A stretch of DNA of 59,071 bases, from contig NZ_JAUYEY010000087.1 in the NCBI RefSeq assembly GCF_030689685.1, positions 1 to 59,071 of the forward strand, written 5' to 3'. A model generated the notes under the pieces. It saw nothing but the letters and a program-made list of their open reading frames with translations, made no database searches and was not told where the DNA came from. Numbering within the stretch: the first letter of the stretch is position 1; every line of letters starts with the position of its first letter. The translations under genes were made by a program, and so were the position numbers. Origin of the DNA: Polaromonas sp. GTDB taxonomy: Bacteria > Pseudomonadota > Gammaproteobacteria > Burkholderiales > Burkholderiaceae_C. Positions 47,034-56,037 of the stretch are shown here, piece after piece.

Positions 47034-47846
47034 ATGAAAACTTCCGTGCTGACCCCTCTTGTGATGGCCCTGACACTGGTGTTTGCAGGTTGTTCCAGCA
47101 CCACTGAAAGCGGCACCGTCGGCGCCTCCCGCTCCCAGCTACTGTTGGTGTCCTCCGCAGAACTCAACGCCATGGCCGAGCAGGCCTACGCCAAACTCAA
47201 GGCAGATGCAGCGGCCAAAGGCGCACTCAATACCGACGTGGCAATGCTGGCGCGGGTTCGTGCCGTCGCTGCACGCATCCAGCCCCAGACCGCAGTCTTC
47301 CGCAGCGACGCCCCCGGATGGAAGTGGGAAGTCAACATCGTCGAAAGCGAACAACTCAATGCCTTTTGCATGCCCGGCGGAAAAATCATGTTCTACACCG
47401 GCCTGGTGCGCAAGCTTAAACTGAGCGACGAGGAAATTGCCGTAGTGATGGGCCACGAAATTGCACACGCCCTGCGCGAACATTCACGCGAGCAGGTCTC
47501 GCAGGCCACCGCCGCACAGACCGCCATCGGCATCGGCACCCAGTTGCTGGGCCTGGGCGGCGGCGCATCACAAATCACCGGCGCCGCCTACCAAGCGCTG
47601 GTCGCCAGCCGTTTCAGCCGCGCTCACGAAACGGAGTCCGACCGTATCGGCCTGGAGCTGATGGCGCGCGCAGGCTACAACCCGCAAGCCGGCGTGACGC
47701 TCTGGCAAAAAATGGGCACGGCCAGCAGCAGCGGCGGCGGCGCGCCCGACTTCCTGAGCACCCACCCGAGCGACAGCAGCCGGGTACAGCAGATCCAGTC
47801 CCTGCTGCCGACAGTGATGCCGCTGTACCAGGCAGCGCGACGCTGA
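47034..47846 (+). CDS. M48-family metallopeptidase lipoprotein
   Basis: A 270-residue peptidase. The lipoprotein signal is MKTSVLTPLVMALTLVFAGC. The zinc site is VMGHEIAHALREHSREQ (HEIAH), with the downstream Glu in RAHETESDRIGLELMARAGYNP. It resembles the LoiP/YcaL-type periplasmic peptidases that degrade misfolded envelope proteins. The lipid anchor and start follow from the lipobox. A frame continuing upstream has no homology. Confidence 0.93.
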   Translation: MKTSVLTPLVMALTLVFAGCSSTTESGTVGASRSQLLLVSSAELNAMAEQAYAKLKADAAAKGALNTDVAMLARVRAVAARIQPQTAVFRSDAPGWKWEVNIVESEQLNAFCMPGGKIMFYTGLVRKLKLSDEEIAVVMGHEIAHALREHSREQVSQATAAQTAIGIGTQLLGLGGGASQITGAAYQALVASRFSRAHETESDRIGLELMARAGYNPQAGVTLWQKMGTASSSGGGAPDFLSTHPSDSSRVQQIQSLLPTVMPLYQAARR

Positions 47847-47946
47847 TCTGACTGCCGTGATGGCGCCCCCCCGTCACGCCGCCTGGCTGGTTACCATCAG
47901 CTCCGGCGCAAGACCCGCGCCTTAAAAAACAACAGCGAGGGAAGCC

Positions 47947-49158
47947 ATGCATGCGGCCATGACCACTACGGAGATTTACCTGATCGCGATGGCGATCATC
48001 TTCACGGTGCCTTACCTGATCTGGCGCCTCTTCAAAACCGATTACTACGCACCTCTGGTGGTGGTGCAGATCATTGCCGGCATCCTGCTGGGGCCCGGCA
48101 TTCTCGGCAAGATTTACCCCGACTACTACGCCTTCGTGTTCAGTGCGCCCGTGGTGCAGTCACTCAACGGCGTGGCATGGTGGGCCGTCATGGTGTTTGT
48201 CTGGATCGCGGGGATAGAACTGGATCTGAAAAAGGCATGGGCTCACCGGCGTGAAAGCAGCATCACGGCTGGCCTGGCGCTGGGCATGCCGCTGCTGTTC
48301 GGTTGCGCGGCCGCTGCCGGCATGTTGATATACGACGGCTGGGTCGGCCCGCAGGGCATGCGCTGGCAATTCGTCATGGGTGTGGGCATGGCCTGTTCCG
48401 TGACCGCGCTGCCTATCCTGATTTTGCTGATGGAAAAACTCGCCATCCTGCGCCAGCCGATTGGCCAGCGCATCCTGCGGTATGCAAGCCTGGACGACAT
48501 CGCCATCTGGGGCGTGCTGGCGCTGGTTCTGATGGACTGGGAGAGGGTCGGCAGGCAGGCCAGTTTTCTGGCCGCTTTTGCGCTCCTGAGCTTTTTGTTT
48601 CGCAAACTCATGGTCTGGCTGCCCGAGCGCGACCGCTGGTACGCCGGACTGATCTGGCTCATTGTGTGCGCGCTGGGCGCCGACTGGGCGGGCCTGCACT
48701 TCATGGTGGGCGCCTTCCTGGCGGGCGCCATCATGGACGCGGAGTGGTTCAACCAGGAGCACATGGACATGTTGCGGCATCATGTGCTGCTGGTCCTGAT
48801 GCCGGTGTTCTTCCTGAGCACAGGGCTGCGCACCAACTGGTCGGTCGGCGGCGAGGCAGTGTTTGTGGCCGCCGCCGTGCTGCTGGCGGCTTCTGTGGCC
48901 GGCAAGCTCATCGGTGTTCACATCGCCGGCAAGATTCTCAAGTGGGCACCGGGCGAAAGCGCGATCATCGGCTGGCTACTGCAAACCAAGGCGCTGATCA
49001 TGATCATTTTTGCCAACATCCTGCTGGACAAAGGCATCATCACCAATGAAACGTTTACCGCCCTGCTGCTGATGGCGATTGCCAGCACCATGCTGACGGT
49101 GCCGGTGGTAGCGCCCCGGCTTCAGCGCATGAAGGAAATTATTTTCAGATCGAAGTGA
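47947..49158 (+). CDS. CPA2-type cation/proton antiporter
   Basis: A 403-residue membrane antiporter of the Kef/NapA type with about twelve hydrophobic segments. GVAWWAVMVFVWIAGIELDLKKAWAHR, LILLMEKLAILRQPIGQRILRYASLDDIAIWG (the paired-Asp region) and LHFMVGAFLAGAIM are typical. The C-terminal segment ends LQRMKEIIFRSK without a TrkA-N or other regulatory domain, so it is shorter than KefB/C. Substrate (sodium or potassium) is not readable. The REP-like pair separates it from the convergent urtE. Confidence 0.88.
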   Translation: MHAAMTTTEIYLIAMAIIFTVPYLIWRLFKTDYYAPLVVVQIIAGILLGPGILGKIYPDYYAFVFSAPVVQSLNGVAWWAVMVFVWIAGIELDLKKAWAHRRESSITAGLALGMPLLFGCAAAAGMLIYDGWVGPQGMRWQFVMGVGMACSVTALPILILLMEKLAILRQPIGQRILRYASLDDIAIWGVLALVLMDWERVGRQASFLAAFALLSFLFRKLMVWLPERDRWYAGLIWLIVCALGADWAGLHFMVGAFLAGAIMDAEWFNQEHMDMLRHHVLLVLMPVFFLSTGLRTNWSVGGEAVFVAAAVLLAASVAGKLIGVHIAGKILKWAPGESAIIGWLLQTKALIMIIFANILLDKGIITNETFTALLLMAIASTMLTVPVVAPRLQRMKEIIFRSK

Positions 49159-49167
49159 GCGCGGCGT

Positions 49168-49259
49168 TTGTCATTGCGGGCTTGACCCGCAATCCATGCG
49201 CACTAATCCTGACAGGTGGTTTATGCGGTATGGATGCCGGATCAGGTCCGGCATGACAA
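49168..49259. repeat. REP-like palindrome pair, copy 1
   Basis: One unit (TTGTCATTGCGGGCTTGACC...) can form GCGGG/CCCGC and a second (TATGGATGCCGGATCAGGTC...) CCGGA/TCCGG. They lie between the convergent antiporter and urtE genes and may end both transcripts. The same two units occur in the other order at 53804-53873. Confidence 0.8.
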
Positions 49260-49263
49260 CACC

Positions 49264-49956
49264 CTAAATCGCCACCAGCTGCCGCACCCCGTTGACCTGC
49301 ATGTCCTTGCCCAGGCCGCGTCCGATGAACGCACCACGCTCCATCACCAGGTAATCGTCGGCCAGGGCTGAAGCAAAGTCGTAGTACTGCTCGACCAGCA
49401 GGATCGCCATGTCGCCACGGTCAGCCAGCATACGGATCACGCGGCCAATGTCCTTGATGATGCTGGGCTGTATGCCCTCGGTCGGCTCGTCCAGGATCAG
49501 CAACTTCGGTTTGGCCGCCAGCGCACGGGCAATCGCCAGTTGCTGCTGTTGCCCGCCCGACAGGTCGCCACCACGGCGGCTCAGCATTTGTTTGAGCACC
49601 GGAAACAGCTCGTACAGTTCGGCGGGAATCGGCGTGCCGGCACTTTTGTAGGCCAGGCCCATGCACAGGTTTTCCTCGACCGTCAGGCGGGCGAATATCT
49701 CACGGCCTTGAGGCACAAAGCCAATACCGGCGCGGGCGCGCTCATACGGTGTGGCGTTCTGGATGGGCTTGCCATCGAACTCGATAGTTCCGGTCTTGAT
49801 CGGCACCAGGCCCATCAGTGACTTGAGCAGCGTGGTCTTGCCTACGCCGTTGCGGCCCAACAGCACCGTCACTTTGCCGGGATGGGCTTCGAGGCTGACG
49901 TCGCGCAGGATGTGGGAGCCGCCGTAATACTGGTTGACGTTTTTGACAGTCAGCAT
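49264..49956 (-). CDS. urtE: UrtE, urea ABC transporter ATP-binding protein
   Basis: A 230-residue LivF-like ATPase of the urea uptake system. Walker A is VLLGRNGVGKTTLLKSLMG, the signature is LSGGQQQQLAIARALA and Walker B LLILDEPTEGIQPSI. The start MLTVKNVNQYYGG equals the family N-terminus. It is last of urtABCDE and is separated from urtD by a palindromic spacer. Confidence 0.95.
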   Translation of the reverse strand: MLTVKNVNQYYGGSHILRDVSLEAHPGKVTVLLGRNGVGKTTLLKSLMGLVPIKTGTIEFDGKPIQNATPYERARAGIGFVPQGREIFARLTVEENLCMGLAYKSAGTPIPAELYELFPVLKQMLSRRGGDLSGGQQQQLAIARALAAKPKLLILDEPTEGIQPSIIKDIGRVIRMLADRGDMAILLVEQYYDFASALADDYLVMERGAFIGRGLGKDMQVNGVRQLVAI

Positions 49957-49992
49957 GCGCAAGGTACTCCTAAGCCAGTGACCGCGTGGAAC

Positions 49993-50046
49993 CGGCTTCG
50001 CCGGGCCACAGGGGTCGCCCCCCAGTGGGGGGAGGCGGCGAAGCCG
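49993..50046. repeat. Palindromic spacer between urtD and urtE
   Basis: Outer arms CGGCTTCGCCG (49993-50003) and its complement (50036-50046) enclose an inner CCCCCC-AGT-GGGGGG hairpin. This type of spacer is frequent between genes in Comamonadaceae as I recall. It may dampen read-through into urtE. Confidence 0.75.
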
Positions 50047-50061
50047 CACCGGGGGGCGTCT

Positions 50062-50955
50062 TCATCTACCAAGATACACCTCAATCACCCGTTCATCCGC
50101 CTGCACCTGATCCAGCGTCCCCTGAGCCAACACCGACCCGTCACACAACACAGTGACGACTTCCGAAATCGTCTTGATGAAACTCATGTCGTGCTCAACC
50201 ACCATCAGCGAATGTTTGCCCTTGAGCGTAAGAAAGAGCTCAGCGGTACGCGCAGTTTCCTCGTCGGTCATGCCAGCTACCGGCTCGTCCAGCAACAGCA
50301 GCTTGGGGTCCTGCATCAGCAGCATGCCGATTTCCAGCCACTGTTTTTGCCCGTGGCTCAGGTTGCCGGCCATGCGGTTGACGCTGTCGGCCAGATGGAT
50401 CGTCACCAGGATTTCGGCAAGCCGGTCGCTCTGCATGGAATCCAGCCTGAAGAACAGGGACGACCAAACATCACGCTCATGGCCCTTGTTGGTCTTCAGG
50501 GCGAGTTCGAGGTTTTCAAACACCGTGAGCTGCTCGAACACGGTGGGTTTCTGAAACTTGCGGCCAATACCGAGTTGCGCAATCTGTGGCTCTGTGTGGC
50601 GCAGCAGGTCAATCGTGCTGCCAAAAAATACCGTGCCTTCGTCGGGGCGGGTCTTGCCGGTGATGATGTCCATCATCGTGGTTTTGCCGGCGCCGTTGGG
50701 GCCGATGATGCAGCGCAGCTCACCCGGCGCGATATCGAGCGAAAGCTTGTTGATGGCTTTGAAGCCGTCAAAGCTGACACTCACGTCCTCCAGGTACAAA
50801 ATTCTGCCGTGGGTGGTGTCTACTTCGCCCGGGGTGGCGATACGCCCGCCACTGGGGTTGCGCCCGCCCGACTCTGTATTGGATTTGCTGGCCTCCAATG
50901 CCGCCAGGCGTTGCTGAACACGGCGCGCGCCCTGCTCAAGAAGGTCAGGGGTCAT
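50062..50955 (-). CDS. urtD: UrtD, urea ABC transporter ATP-binding protein
   Basis: A 297-residue LivG-like ATPase. A hydrophilic N-terminal extension of about 50 residues precedes LYLEDVSVSFDGFKAINKLSLDI. Walker A is IIGPNGAGKTTMMDIITG, the signature is LSHGQKQWLEIGMLL and Walker B LLLLDEPVAGMTDEE. The extension is longer than in LivG but is also common in UrtD. Its start overlaps the urtC end by four bases. Confidence 0.95.
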   Translation of the reverse strand: MTPDLLEQGARRVQQRLAALEASKSNTESGGRNPSGGRIATPGEVDTTHGRILYLEDVSVSFDGFKAINKLSLDIAPGELRCIIGPNGAGKTTMMDIITGKTRPDEGTVFFGSTIDLLRHTEPQIAQLGIGRKFQKPTVFEQLTVFENLELALKTNKGHERDVWSSLFFRLDSMQSDRLAEILVTIHLADSVNRMAGNLSHGQKQWLEIGMLLMQDPKLLLLDEPVAGMTDEETARTAELFLTLKGKHSLMVVEHDMSFIKTISEVVTVLCDGSVLAQGTLDQVQADERVIEVYLGR

Positions 50956-52070
50956 TTAGCGCCTCCCTTCCTGAGTTTTTTGACCAGACCGACCACGCCA
51001 TTCGGTAAAAACAGCGTCACTGCAATAAACAGCAGGCCCAGAAAGTACAGCCAGTACTCGGGGTAAGCGACAGTCAGCCAGCTCTTGGCACCATTGACGA
51101 TGAAGGCGCCGAGGATGGGGCCGATCAGCGTGGCGCGCCCGCCGACCGCCGCCCAGATCGCCATTTCAATCGAATTGGCGGGGCTCATCTCGCTCGGATT
51201 GATGATGCCCACCTGCGGCACATACAGCGCACCCGCAATGCCGCACATCACGGCGGAAATGGTCCAAATTGTGAGCTTGTAGCTTATGGGGTTGTAGCCC
51301 GAAAACATCACGCGGGTCTCGGCATCACGAATCGCCTGCAATACCCGGCCGAACTTGCTGCGCACCAGCCATTTGGCAAACAGGAAGAAACCCAGCAAGG
51401 TCAGCCCGGTGATCACAAACAAGCCCATGCGCATGCTGGGTGTGGCAATCGGCGTATCGAGGATGCGCTTGAAGTCTGTAAAGCCGTTGTTGCCGCCAAA
51501 ACCCGTCTCGTTGCGAAAAAACAGCAGCATGGCGGCAAAAGTCATGGCCTGCGTGATGATGGAAAAGTACACCCCCTTGATGCGCGAGCGAAAGGCGAAG
51601 TAGCCGAAGACAAAGGCGACGATGCCGGGTACCAGCACAATCAAAAACAGCGTGGCCACAAAGCTGTCGCTGAAAGTCCAGTGCCAGGGCAGCTCTTTCC
51701 AGTCGAGGAACACCATGAAGTCGGGCAGATCGCTTTTGTAGTTGCCGTCGCGGCCGATCTGGCGCATGAGGTACATGCCCATCGCATAGCCGCCGAGCGC
51801 AAAAAACAGCCCGTGGCCCAGCGACAAAATGCCGGTGTAGCCCCAGATCAAATCCATGGCCAACGCGACGATGGCGTAACACATGATCTTGCCGAGCAAG
51901 GCTACCGCGTAGGTGCTCATGTGGAACATGCTGGTTTCGGGCACCAGCAGGTTGAGCACGGGGGCCAGCGCGCAGACCAGCAGCAGCGATACCATGAAAG
52001 CGCTCAAGCCGACACGGGTGAGCATGGGGCCTTTGGCAGGAAGAACAACGGGAACTTGGGGTGTACTCAT
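50952..52070 (-). CDS. urtC: UrtC, urea ABC transporter permease
   Basis: A 372-residue LivM-like membrane permease with about nine hydrophobic segments (SAFMVSLLLVCALAPVLNLL, CYAIVALAMDLIWGYTGILSLGHGLFFALGGYAMG). The conserved permease loop region is LQAIRDAETRVMFSGYNPISYKL. The start MSTPQVPVVLPAKG overlaps the urtB stop (ATGA). It works with UrtB as the membrane pair. Confidence 0.95.
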   Translation of the reverse strand: MSTPQVPVVLPAKGPMLTRVGLSAFMVSLLLVCALAPVLNLLVPETSMFHMSTYAVALLGKIMCYAIVALAMDLIWGYTGILSLGHGLFFALGGYAMGMYLMRQIGRDGNYKSDLPDFMVFLDWKELPWHWTFSDSFVATLFLIVLVPGIVAFVFGYFAFRSRIKGVYFSIITQAMTFAAMLLFFRNETGFGGNNGFTDFKRILDTPIATPSMRMGLFVITGLTLLGFFLFAKWLVRSKFGRVLQAIRDAETRVMFSGYNPISYKLTIWTISAVMCGIAGALYVPQVGIINPSEMSPANSIEMAIWAAVGGRATLIGPILGAFIVNGAKSWLTVAYPEYWLYFLGLLFIAVTLFLPNGVVGLVKKLRKGGAK

Positions 52071-53641
52071 GCTTCCGCACTCCGGCCCTTCATCGCGAAG
52101 ATGCCCTGCGGCCGCTTCTGGATGAAGATGATGATGAGCACCAGCACCGCAATCTTGGCCAGCACCGCACCGGTCCAGCCTTCGAGGAATTTGTTCAGAA
52201 TGCCCAGACCCATCGCAGCATAAACAGTGCCGGCGAGCTGGCCCACACCGCCCAGCACCACCACCATGAAGGCATCGACGATGTAGCCCTGGCCCAGGTC
52301 TGGCCCGACGTTGCCGACCTGGCTTAGCGCACAGCCCGCCAGCCCGGCAATGCCCGAGCCCAGCGCAAACGCATAGGTGTCCACACGCGCGGTGTTGACG
52401 CCCATGCAGGAAGCAATCGGCCGGTTCTGTGTGACGCCGCGCACAAACAGGCCGAGGCGCGTCCGGCTGATCAGCCACGCCATGCCCAGCAACACGGCAA
52501 TGGCAAAACCGATGATGACCAGCCGGTTGAAGGGCAAAGACAGGTTGCCCAGCACCTGCACGCCGCCGCTCATCCATACCGGGTTTTCAACCCCGACGTT
52601 TTGCGCGCCGAAAATGGAGCGCACCAGTTGCTGCAGCATCAGGCTGATGCCCCAGGTGGCCAGCAGTGTCTCAAGCGGCCGGCCATAGAGAAAGCGGATC
52701 ACGCCGCGCTCCAACGCCGCACCCATCAAGGCCGAGGCCATAAAGGCCACCGGCACCGCCGCCAGCAGATACCAGTCAAACAGCCCGGGCAGGTATTTCT
52801 GGAACAGGCCCTGCACCACGTAGGTGGCGTAGGCGCCAATCATCATCAGCTCGCCATGCGCCATGTTGATCACGCCCATCAGGCCGTAGGTGATGGCCAG
52901 GCCCAGCGCCACCAGCAGCAAGATGCTGCCCAGGCTGATGCCGCTGAACACAGCGCCCAGCTTGTCGCCCCAGGCCAATGCAGACTCGACCTTGCGCAGC
53001 GAAGCCTGCAGCGCACTTTTGACTTCGGCGTCGTCCTCTTCCGCCAGGCGCGCGATCAGCACGGTCTTGCTGATCGGGTTGTTGCTGCCGGACAGGCGCG
53101 CCGCAGCTTCAAGGCGCTTGGTTTTGTCACTGCTGCCGAGCAGGATGGTGGCCCTGACCGTCTCGAGCTGGTCCTTCAACGCGGGCACGGCCTCAAGCGC
53201 ATAGGCTTTTTCTATCAGCGGCAGACGTGATTCTTCGCTGCTGCTGGCGAGTGTCTTGATCGCGTCGGCGCGCACCTTCGGGTCTCTGGCAAACAGCTTG
53301 AGCGCGGCCAGCGCATTGTCCAACTCGCCGCGCATCAGGTTGTTGTTGATCACATCTTCCGCGTCTGCGGGCACCACCAACTCTGCGCCGGTCACCGGGT
53401 CAAAGCCTTTGTCGTTCTTGATCACAAACACCTTGTCGCCTGCCGTCTTGACGGCATCGTCCGCCAGCGCCTGGATGAAGGCTGCGGTCTTGCCGTCAGG
53501 ATTGGCAGCGGCCTTGTTCAGCGCTTGCACCCGCGCTGCGGTGTCGCCCAGCGCCATGCCTTTTGCCTCGTCCGCGCTCAGGGCATGCGCGCCGGCAGCT
53601 ATAAATAACGTAGCAGATAGAAGAAGTGTGCGAATCATCAT
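52067..53641 (-). CDS. urtB: UrtB, urea ABC transporter permease with N-terminal extension
   Basis: A 524-residue LivH-like permease. A signal-like start (MIRTLLLSATLFIAAGAHALS) and about 190 residues of periplasmic, HEAT-like helical domain (LDNALAALKLFARDPKVRADAIKTLASS) precede the membrane domain from about residue 225 (GISLGSILLLVALGLAITYGLMGVINMAHGELMMIGAYATYVV). The extension is characteristic of UrtB. Two adjacent ATG codons make the exact start uncertain by one residue. It is separated from urtA by a terminator. Confidence 0.93.
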   Translation of the reverse strand: MMIRTLLLSATLFIAAGAHALSADEAKGMALGDTAARVQALNKAAANPDGKTAAFIQALADDAVKTAGDKVFVIKNDKGFDPVTGAELVVPADAEDVINNNLMRGELDNALAALKLFARDPKVRADAIKTLASSSEESRLPLIEKAYALEAVPALKDQLETVRATILLGSSDKTKRLEAAARLSGSNNPISKTVLIARLAEEDDAEVKSALQASLRKVESALAWGDKLGAVFSGISLGSILLLVALGLAITYGLMGVINMAHGELMMIGAYATYVVQGLFQKYLPGLFDWYLLAAVPVAFMASALMGAALERGVIRFLYGRPLETLLATWGISLMLQQLVRSIFGAQNVGVENPVWMSGGVQVLGNLSLPFNRLVIIGFAIAVLLGMAWLISRTRLGLFVRGVTQNRPIASCMGVNTARVDTYAFALGSGIAGLAGCALSQVGNVGPDLGQGYIVDAFMVVVLGGVGQLAGTVYAAMGLGILNKFLEGWTGAVLAKIAVLVLIIIFIQKRPQGIFAMKGRSAEA

Positions 53642-53803
53642 GATGGAAAGAACCTGTAGGGTGGGCTCAGCAGCCAGCCAATGCCCGCTACCGCTACGCC
53701 CAGGCTGCAACTTCCTTGATAAACCTGCACCGGGTTAGTGCAAGAAGCAGGTCAGAGTGGGGTTGCCGACCCTTCCTTTCCGTTGTGGGCGGGGCCGGGG
53801 TCG

Positions 53804-53873
53804 TGGATCCCGGATCGGGTCCGGGATGACAAAAAGAAGAAGTTGTCATTGCGGGCCTGACCCGCAATCCATG
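53804..53873. repeat. REP-like palindrome pair, copy 2
   Basis: The same two palindromic units as at 49168, in reversed order. The 347-base urtA-urtB gap that holds them contains no gene. Confidence 0.8.
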
Positions 53874-53910
53874 ACCCCGAGCCCGTGACCAGAACCCTGC
53901 CCCGACAGTA

Positions 53911-53948
53911 AAAAGCCGCACCTGTTTTCTGCAAACCAGGTGCGGCTT
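53911..53948 (-). terminator. Rho-independent terminator after urtA
   Basis: Twelve-base arms (AAGCCGCACCTG and its complement) enclose a 12-base loop, and on the minus strand the stem is followed by TTTTT. It lies 40 bases after urtA and before urtB, so it should stop most transcripts and favour urtA product over the permease genes. Confidence 0.9.
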
Positions 53949-53988
53949 GCACCGCCAAACCCCGTGTGGGCTTTGGAGTGGCGCTCTC

Positions 53989-55272
53989 TTACTTGGTGGC
54001 GACGCTCATGCCTTTTGCCGGCTCGTCAGGCTTCTTGTCGTTGCCTTCGATGTAGGGGCTCCATGGCTTGGCTTTCACGGGGCCGGGGGTCTTCCAGACC
54101 ACGTTGAACTGACCGTCGGCCTTGATTTCACCAATGAACACCGACTTGTGCAGATGATGGTTTTTCTCGTCCATCTTGCTCACGATGCCGCTCGGAGCCT
54201 TGAAGGTCTGGCCGGCCATGGCGGCAATGACCTTGTCGACATCGGTGGACTTGGCCTTCTCGACTGCCTGCTTCCACATGTTGATGCCGATGTAAGTGGC
54301 TTCCATCGGGTCGTTAGTCAGCGGCTTGTCGGAGCCCGGCAGCTTCTTGGCCTTGGCGTAGGCCGACCACTTCTTGATGAACTCGTCATTGGTCGGGTTC
54401 TTGATCGACATGAAGTAGTTCCAGGCCGCCAGGTGGCCCACCAGCGGCTTGGTGTCCACGCCGCGCAGCTCTTCTTCACCCACCGAGAAGGCCACCACTG
54501 GCACGTCCTTGGCCTTCAGGCCGGCGTTGCCCAGCTCTTTGTAGAACGGCACGTTGGAGTCGCCATTGATGGTGGACACCACGGCGGTCTTGCCCCCGGC
54601 GGAGAACTTCTTGATGTCAGCCACGATGGTCTGGTAATCGGAGTGACCAAACGGCGTGTACTTCTCGTCGATGTCGCTGTCTTTCACGCCCTTGGATTTC
54701 AGGTAGGCGCGCAGAATCTTGTTGGTGGTACGGGGGTACACATAGTCGGTGCCCAGCAGCACCCAGCGCTTGGCACCGCCGCCTTCCTTGCTCATCAAAT
54801 AGTCCACCGCAGGAATCGCCTGCTGATTCGGTGCAGCGCCGGTGTAGAACACGTTTTTGGACAGCTCTTCACCTTCGTACTGCACCGGGTAGAACAGCAG
54901 GCCGTTCATTTCCTCGAGCACGGGCAGCATCGACTTGCGCGACACCGAGGTCCAGGCGCCGAAGATCACCGCGACCTTGTCCTGCCCCAGCAACTGCTTG
55001 GTTTTTTCAGCAAACAGGGGCCAGTTGGAAGCCGGGTCCACCACCACGGGCTCCAGCTTCTTGCCCAGCACGCCACCCTTGGCGTTAATCTCGTCAATCG
55101 CCATCAGCACGGTGTCTTTCAACACGGTTTCCGAAATGGCCATGGTGCCCGACAGGCTGTGCAAAATGCCCACCTTGATGGTGCCACCCGACTGGGCATG
55201 GGCTGGCAGGACAGACAGGCCTGCCAGGGCGAAGGCGGCGCTCAGCGCCTTGAGGGTAAATCGACGTTGCAT
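53989..55272 (-). CDS. urtA: UrtA, urea ABC transporter substrate-binding protein
   Basis: A 427-residue periplasmic binding protein of the LivJ fold. The signal MQRRFTLKALSAAFALAGLS then VLPAHAQ carries an RR pair. The mature start is TIKVGILHSLSGTMAISET, with VVVDPASNWPLFAEKTKQLL and FYPVQYEGEELSKNVFYTGAAPNQQ, typical of UrtA. The start MQRRF has GGAG nearby upstream. It heads the cluster; a perfect palindrome lies about 108 bases upstream. Confidence 0.96.
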   Translation of the reverse strand: MQRRFTLKALSAAFALAGLSVLPAHAQSGGTIKVGILHSLSGTMAISETVLKDTVLMAIDEINAKGGVLGKKLEPVVVDPASNWPLFAEKTKQLLGQDKVAVIFGAWTSVSRKSMLPVLEEMNGLLFYPVQYEGEELSKNVFYTGAAPNQQAIPAVDYLMSKEGGGAKRWVLLGTDYVYPRTTNKILRAYLKSKGVKDSDIDEKYTPFGHSDYQTIVADIKKFSAGGKTAVVSTINGDSNVPFYKELGNAGLKAKDVPVVAFSVGEEELRGVDTKPLVGHLAAWNYFMSIKNPTNDEFIKKWSAYAKAKKLPGSDKPLTNDPMEATYIGINMWKQAVEKAKSTDVDKVIAAMAGQTFKAPSGIVSKMDEKNHHLHKSVFIGEIKADGQFNVVWKTPGPVKAKPWSPYIEGNDKKPDEPAKGMSVATK

Positions 55273-55379
55273 GAGAAGCTTCTCCGGTAGGTGGTCAATC
55301 ATTTTTCGCTCTGCAAAAGCCGCTGGAGGGCACTTACGAAGCGATGAAGTGATTCTGGAGACCGGAGGGGGAACGGGCT

Positions 55380-55397
55380 ATACGCCGGGTGGCGTAT
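55380..55397. promoter_or_regulatory. Perfect palindrome upstream of urtA
   Basis: ATACGCC and GGCGTAT flank GGGT. It is a plausible operator for urea or nitrogen control of urtA. No sigma-54 consensus was found in this 150-base gap. Confidence 0.5.
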
Positions 55398-55452
55398 GTA
55401 GCAGGGATGAGTACTGGTTAGGACTGCTTTAACCCTTGCTGAACTGCGCCTC

Positions 55453-56037
55453 TTAAGCTTCTTGTTGTGGCTCGCCTTGCATTTTTGACCTTCGAGCCAT
55501 CCACAATTCCGCGGAGTGTTGCATGCGCTGTTCAACCAACTCTTTAAGTTGCGCGTTTGACAGACCCGTTCCAGCGTATCTCTTTAGTAGTGCTGCGCGA
55601 TGAAGTTTGTCCCAGCTAGGGAATGTTGCGCTTGGCGGAACCTCAATCAAAATTTTGGGTTTTTGAAGGCCGTCCGACACTTTGCATCCTGACTGAAGGG
55701 GTTGAAGGTACACGCCTCGGGACCTAATAATTCCGTCCACCAAGATGGTCTGATTGGAAAGGGCGAAGCAAATAGTTATGCTATTTTTTACCGGCTGCTG
55801 GAATTCAAGCGTCAAATAAGCGTGCTTCTTATGAAACAAATTACGTCCCCACTTGATGATTACGTCGCCAGGAGGTGTGTGCTCATGGATGAGGATAAGG
55901 TCATAGAGCTGCGGGTGATTGACACAGTCAATTACGAGAACGGGGATTATTCGACCGTCCGCAATGTCCGGATGCCCGATTCCACCGTCACTCACGATTG
56001 GAACGAATCGCTTTGAATCAAGCTTACCCTTTAGCAT
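55453..56037 (-). CDS. Hypothetical protein of a lower-GC two-gene cassette (second gene)
   Basis: A 194-residue protein with no signal or membrane segment. The N-terminal two-thirds look beta-rich (DGRIIPVLVIDCVNHPQLY, AYLTLEFQQPVKNSITICF, ILVDGIIRSRGVYLQP), and the C-terminus is helical and charged (LKRYAGTGLSNAQLKELVEQRM). I do not recognise it. AAGGA precedes the ATG, and the gene overlaps the upstream one by 14 bases. Composition is visibly more AT-rich than the neighbours, which suggests recent acquisition. Confidence 0.75.
   Translation of the reverse strand: MLKGKLDSKRFVPIVSDGGIGHPDIADGRIIPVLVIDCVNHPQLYDLILIHEHTPPGDVIIKWGRNLFHKKHAYLTLEFQQPVKNSITICFALSNQTILVDGIIRSRGVYLQPLQSGCKVSDGLQKPKILIEVPPSATFPSWDKLHRAALLKRYAGTGLSNAQLKELVEQRMQHSAELWMARRSKMQGEPQQEA

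Noticed and set aside
52067..53641. UrtB as a fusion protein of novel type
   Set aside because: The long N-terminal periplasmic extension is a known feature of UrtB compared with LivH.
53947..55290. A 447-codon open frame antisense to urtA
   Set aside because: Shadow of urtA; low-complexity Leu/His/Gly composition.
55273..55452. Sigma-54 promoter for urtA
   Set aside because: The best TTGC has no TGGCAC-like -24 element at the required spacing.
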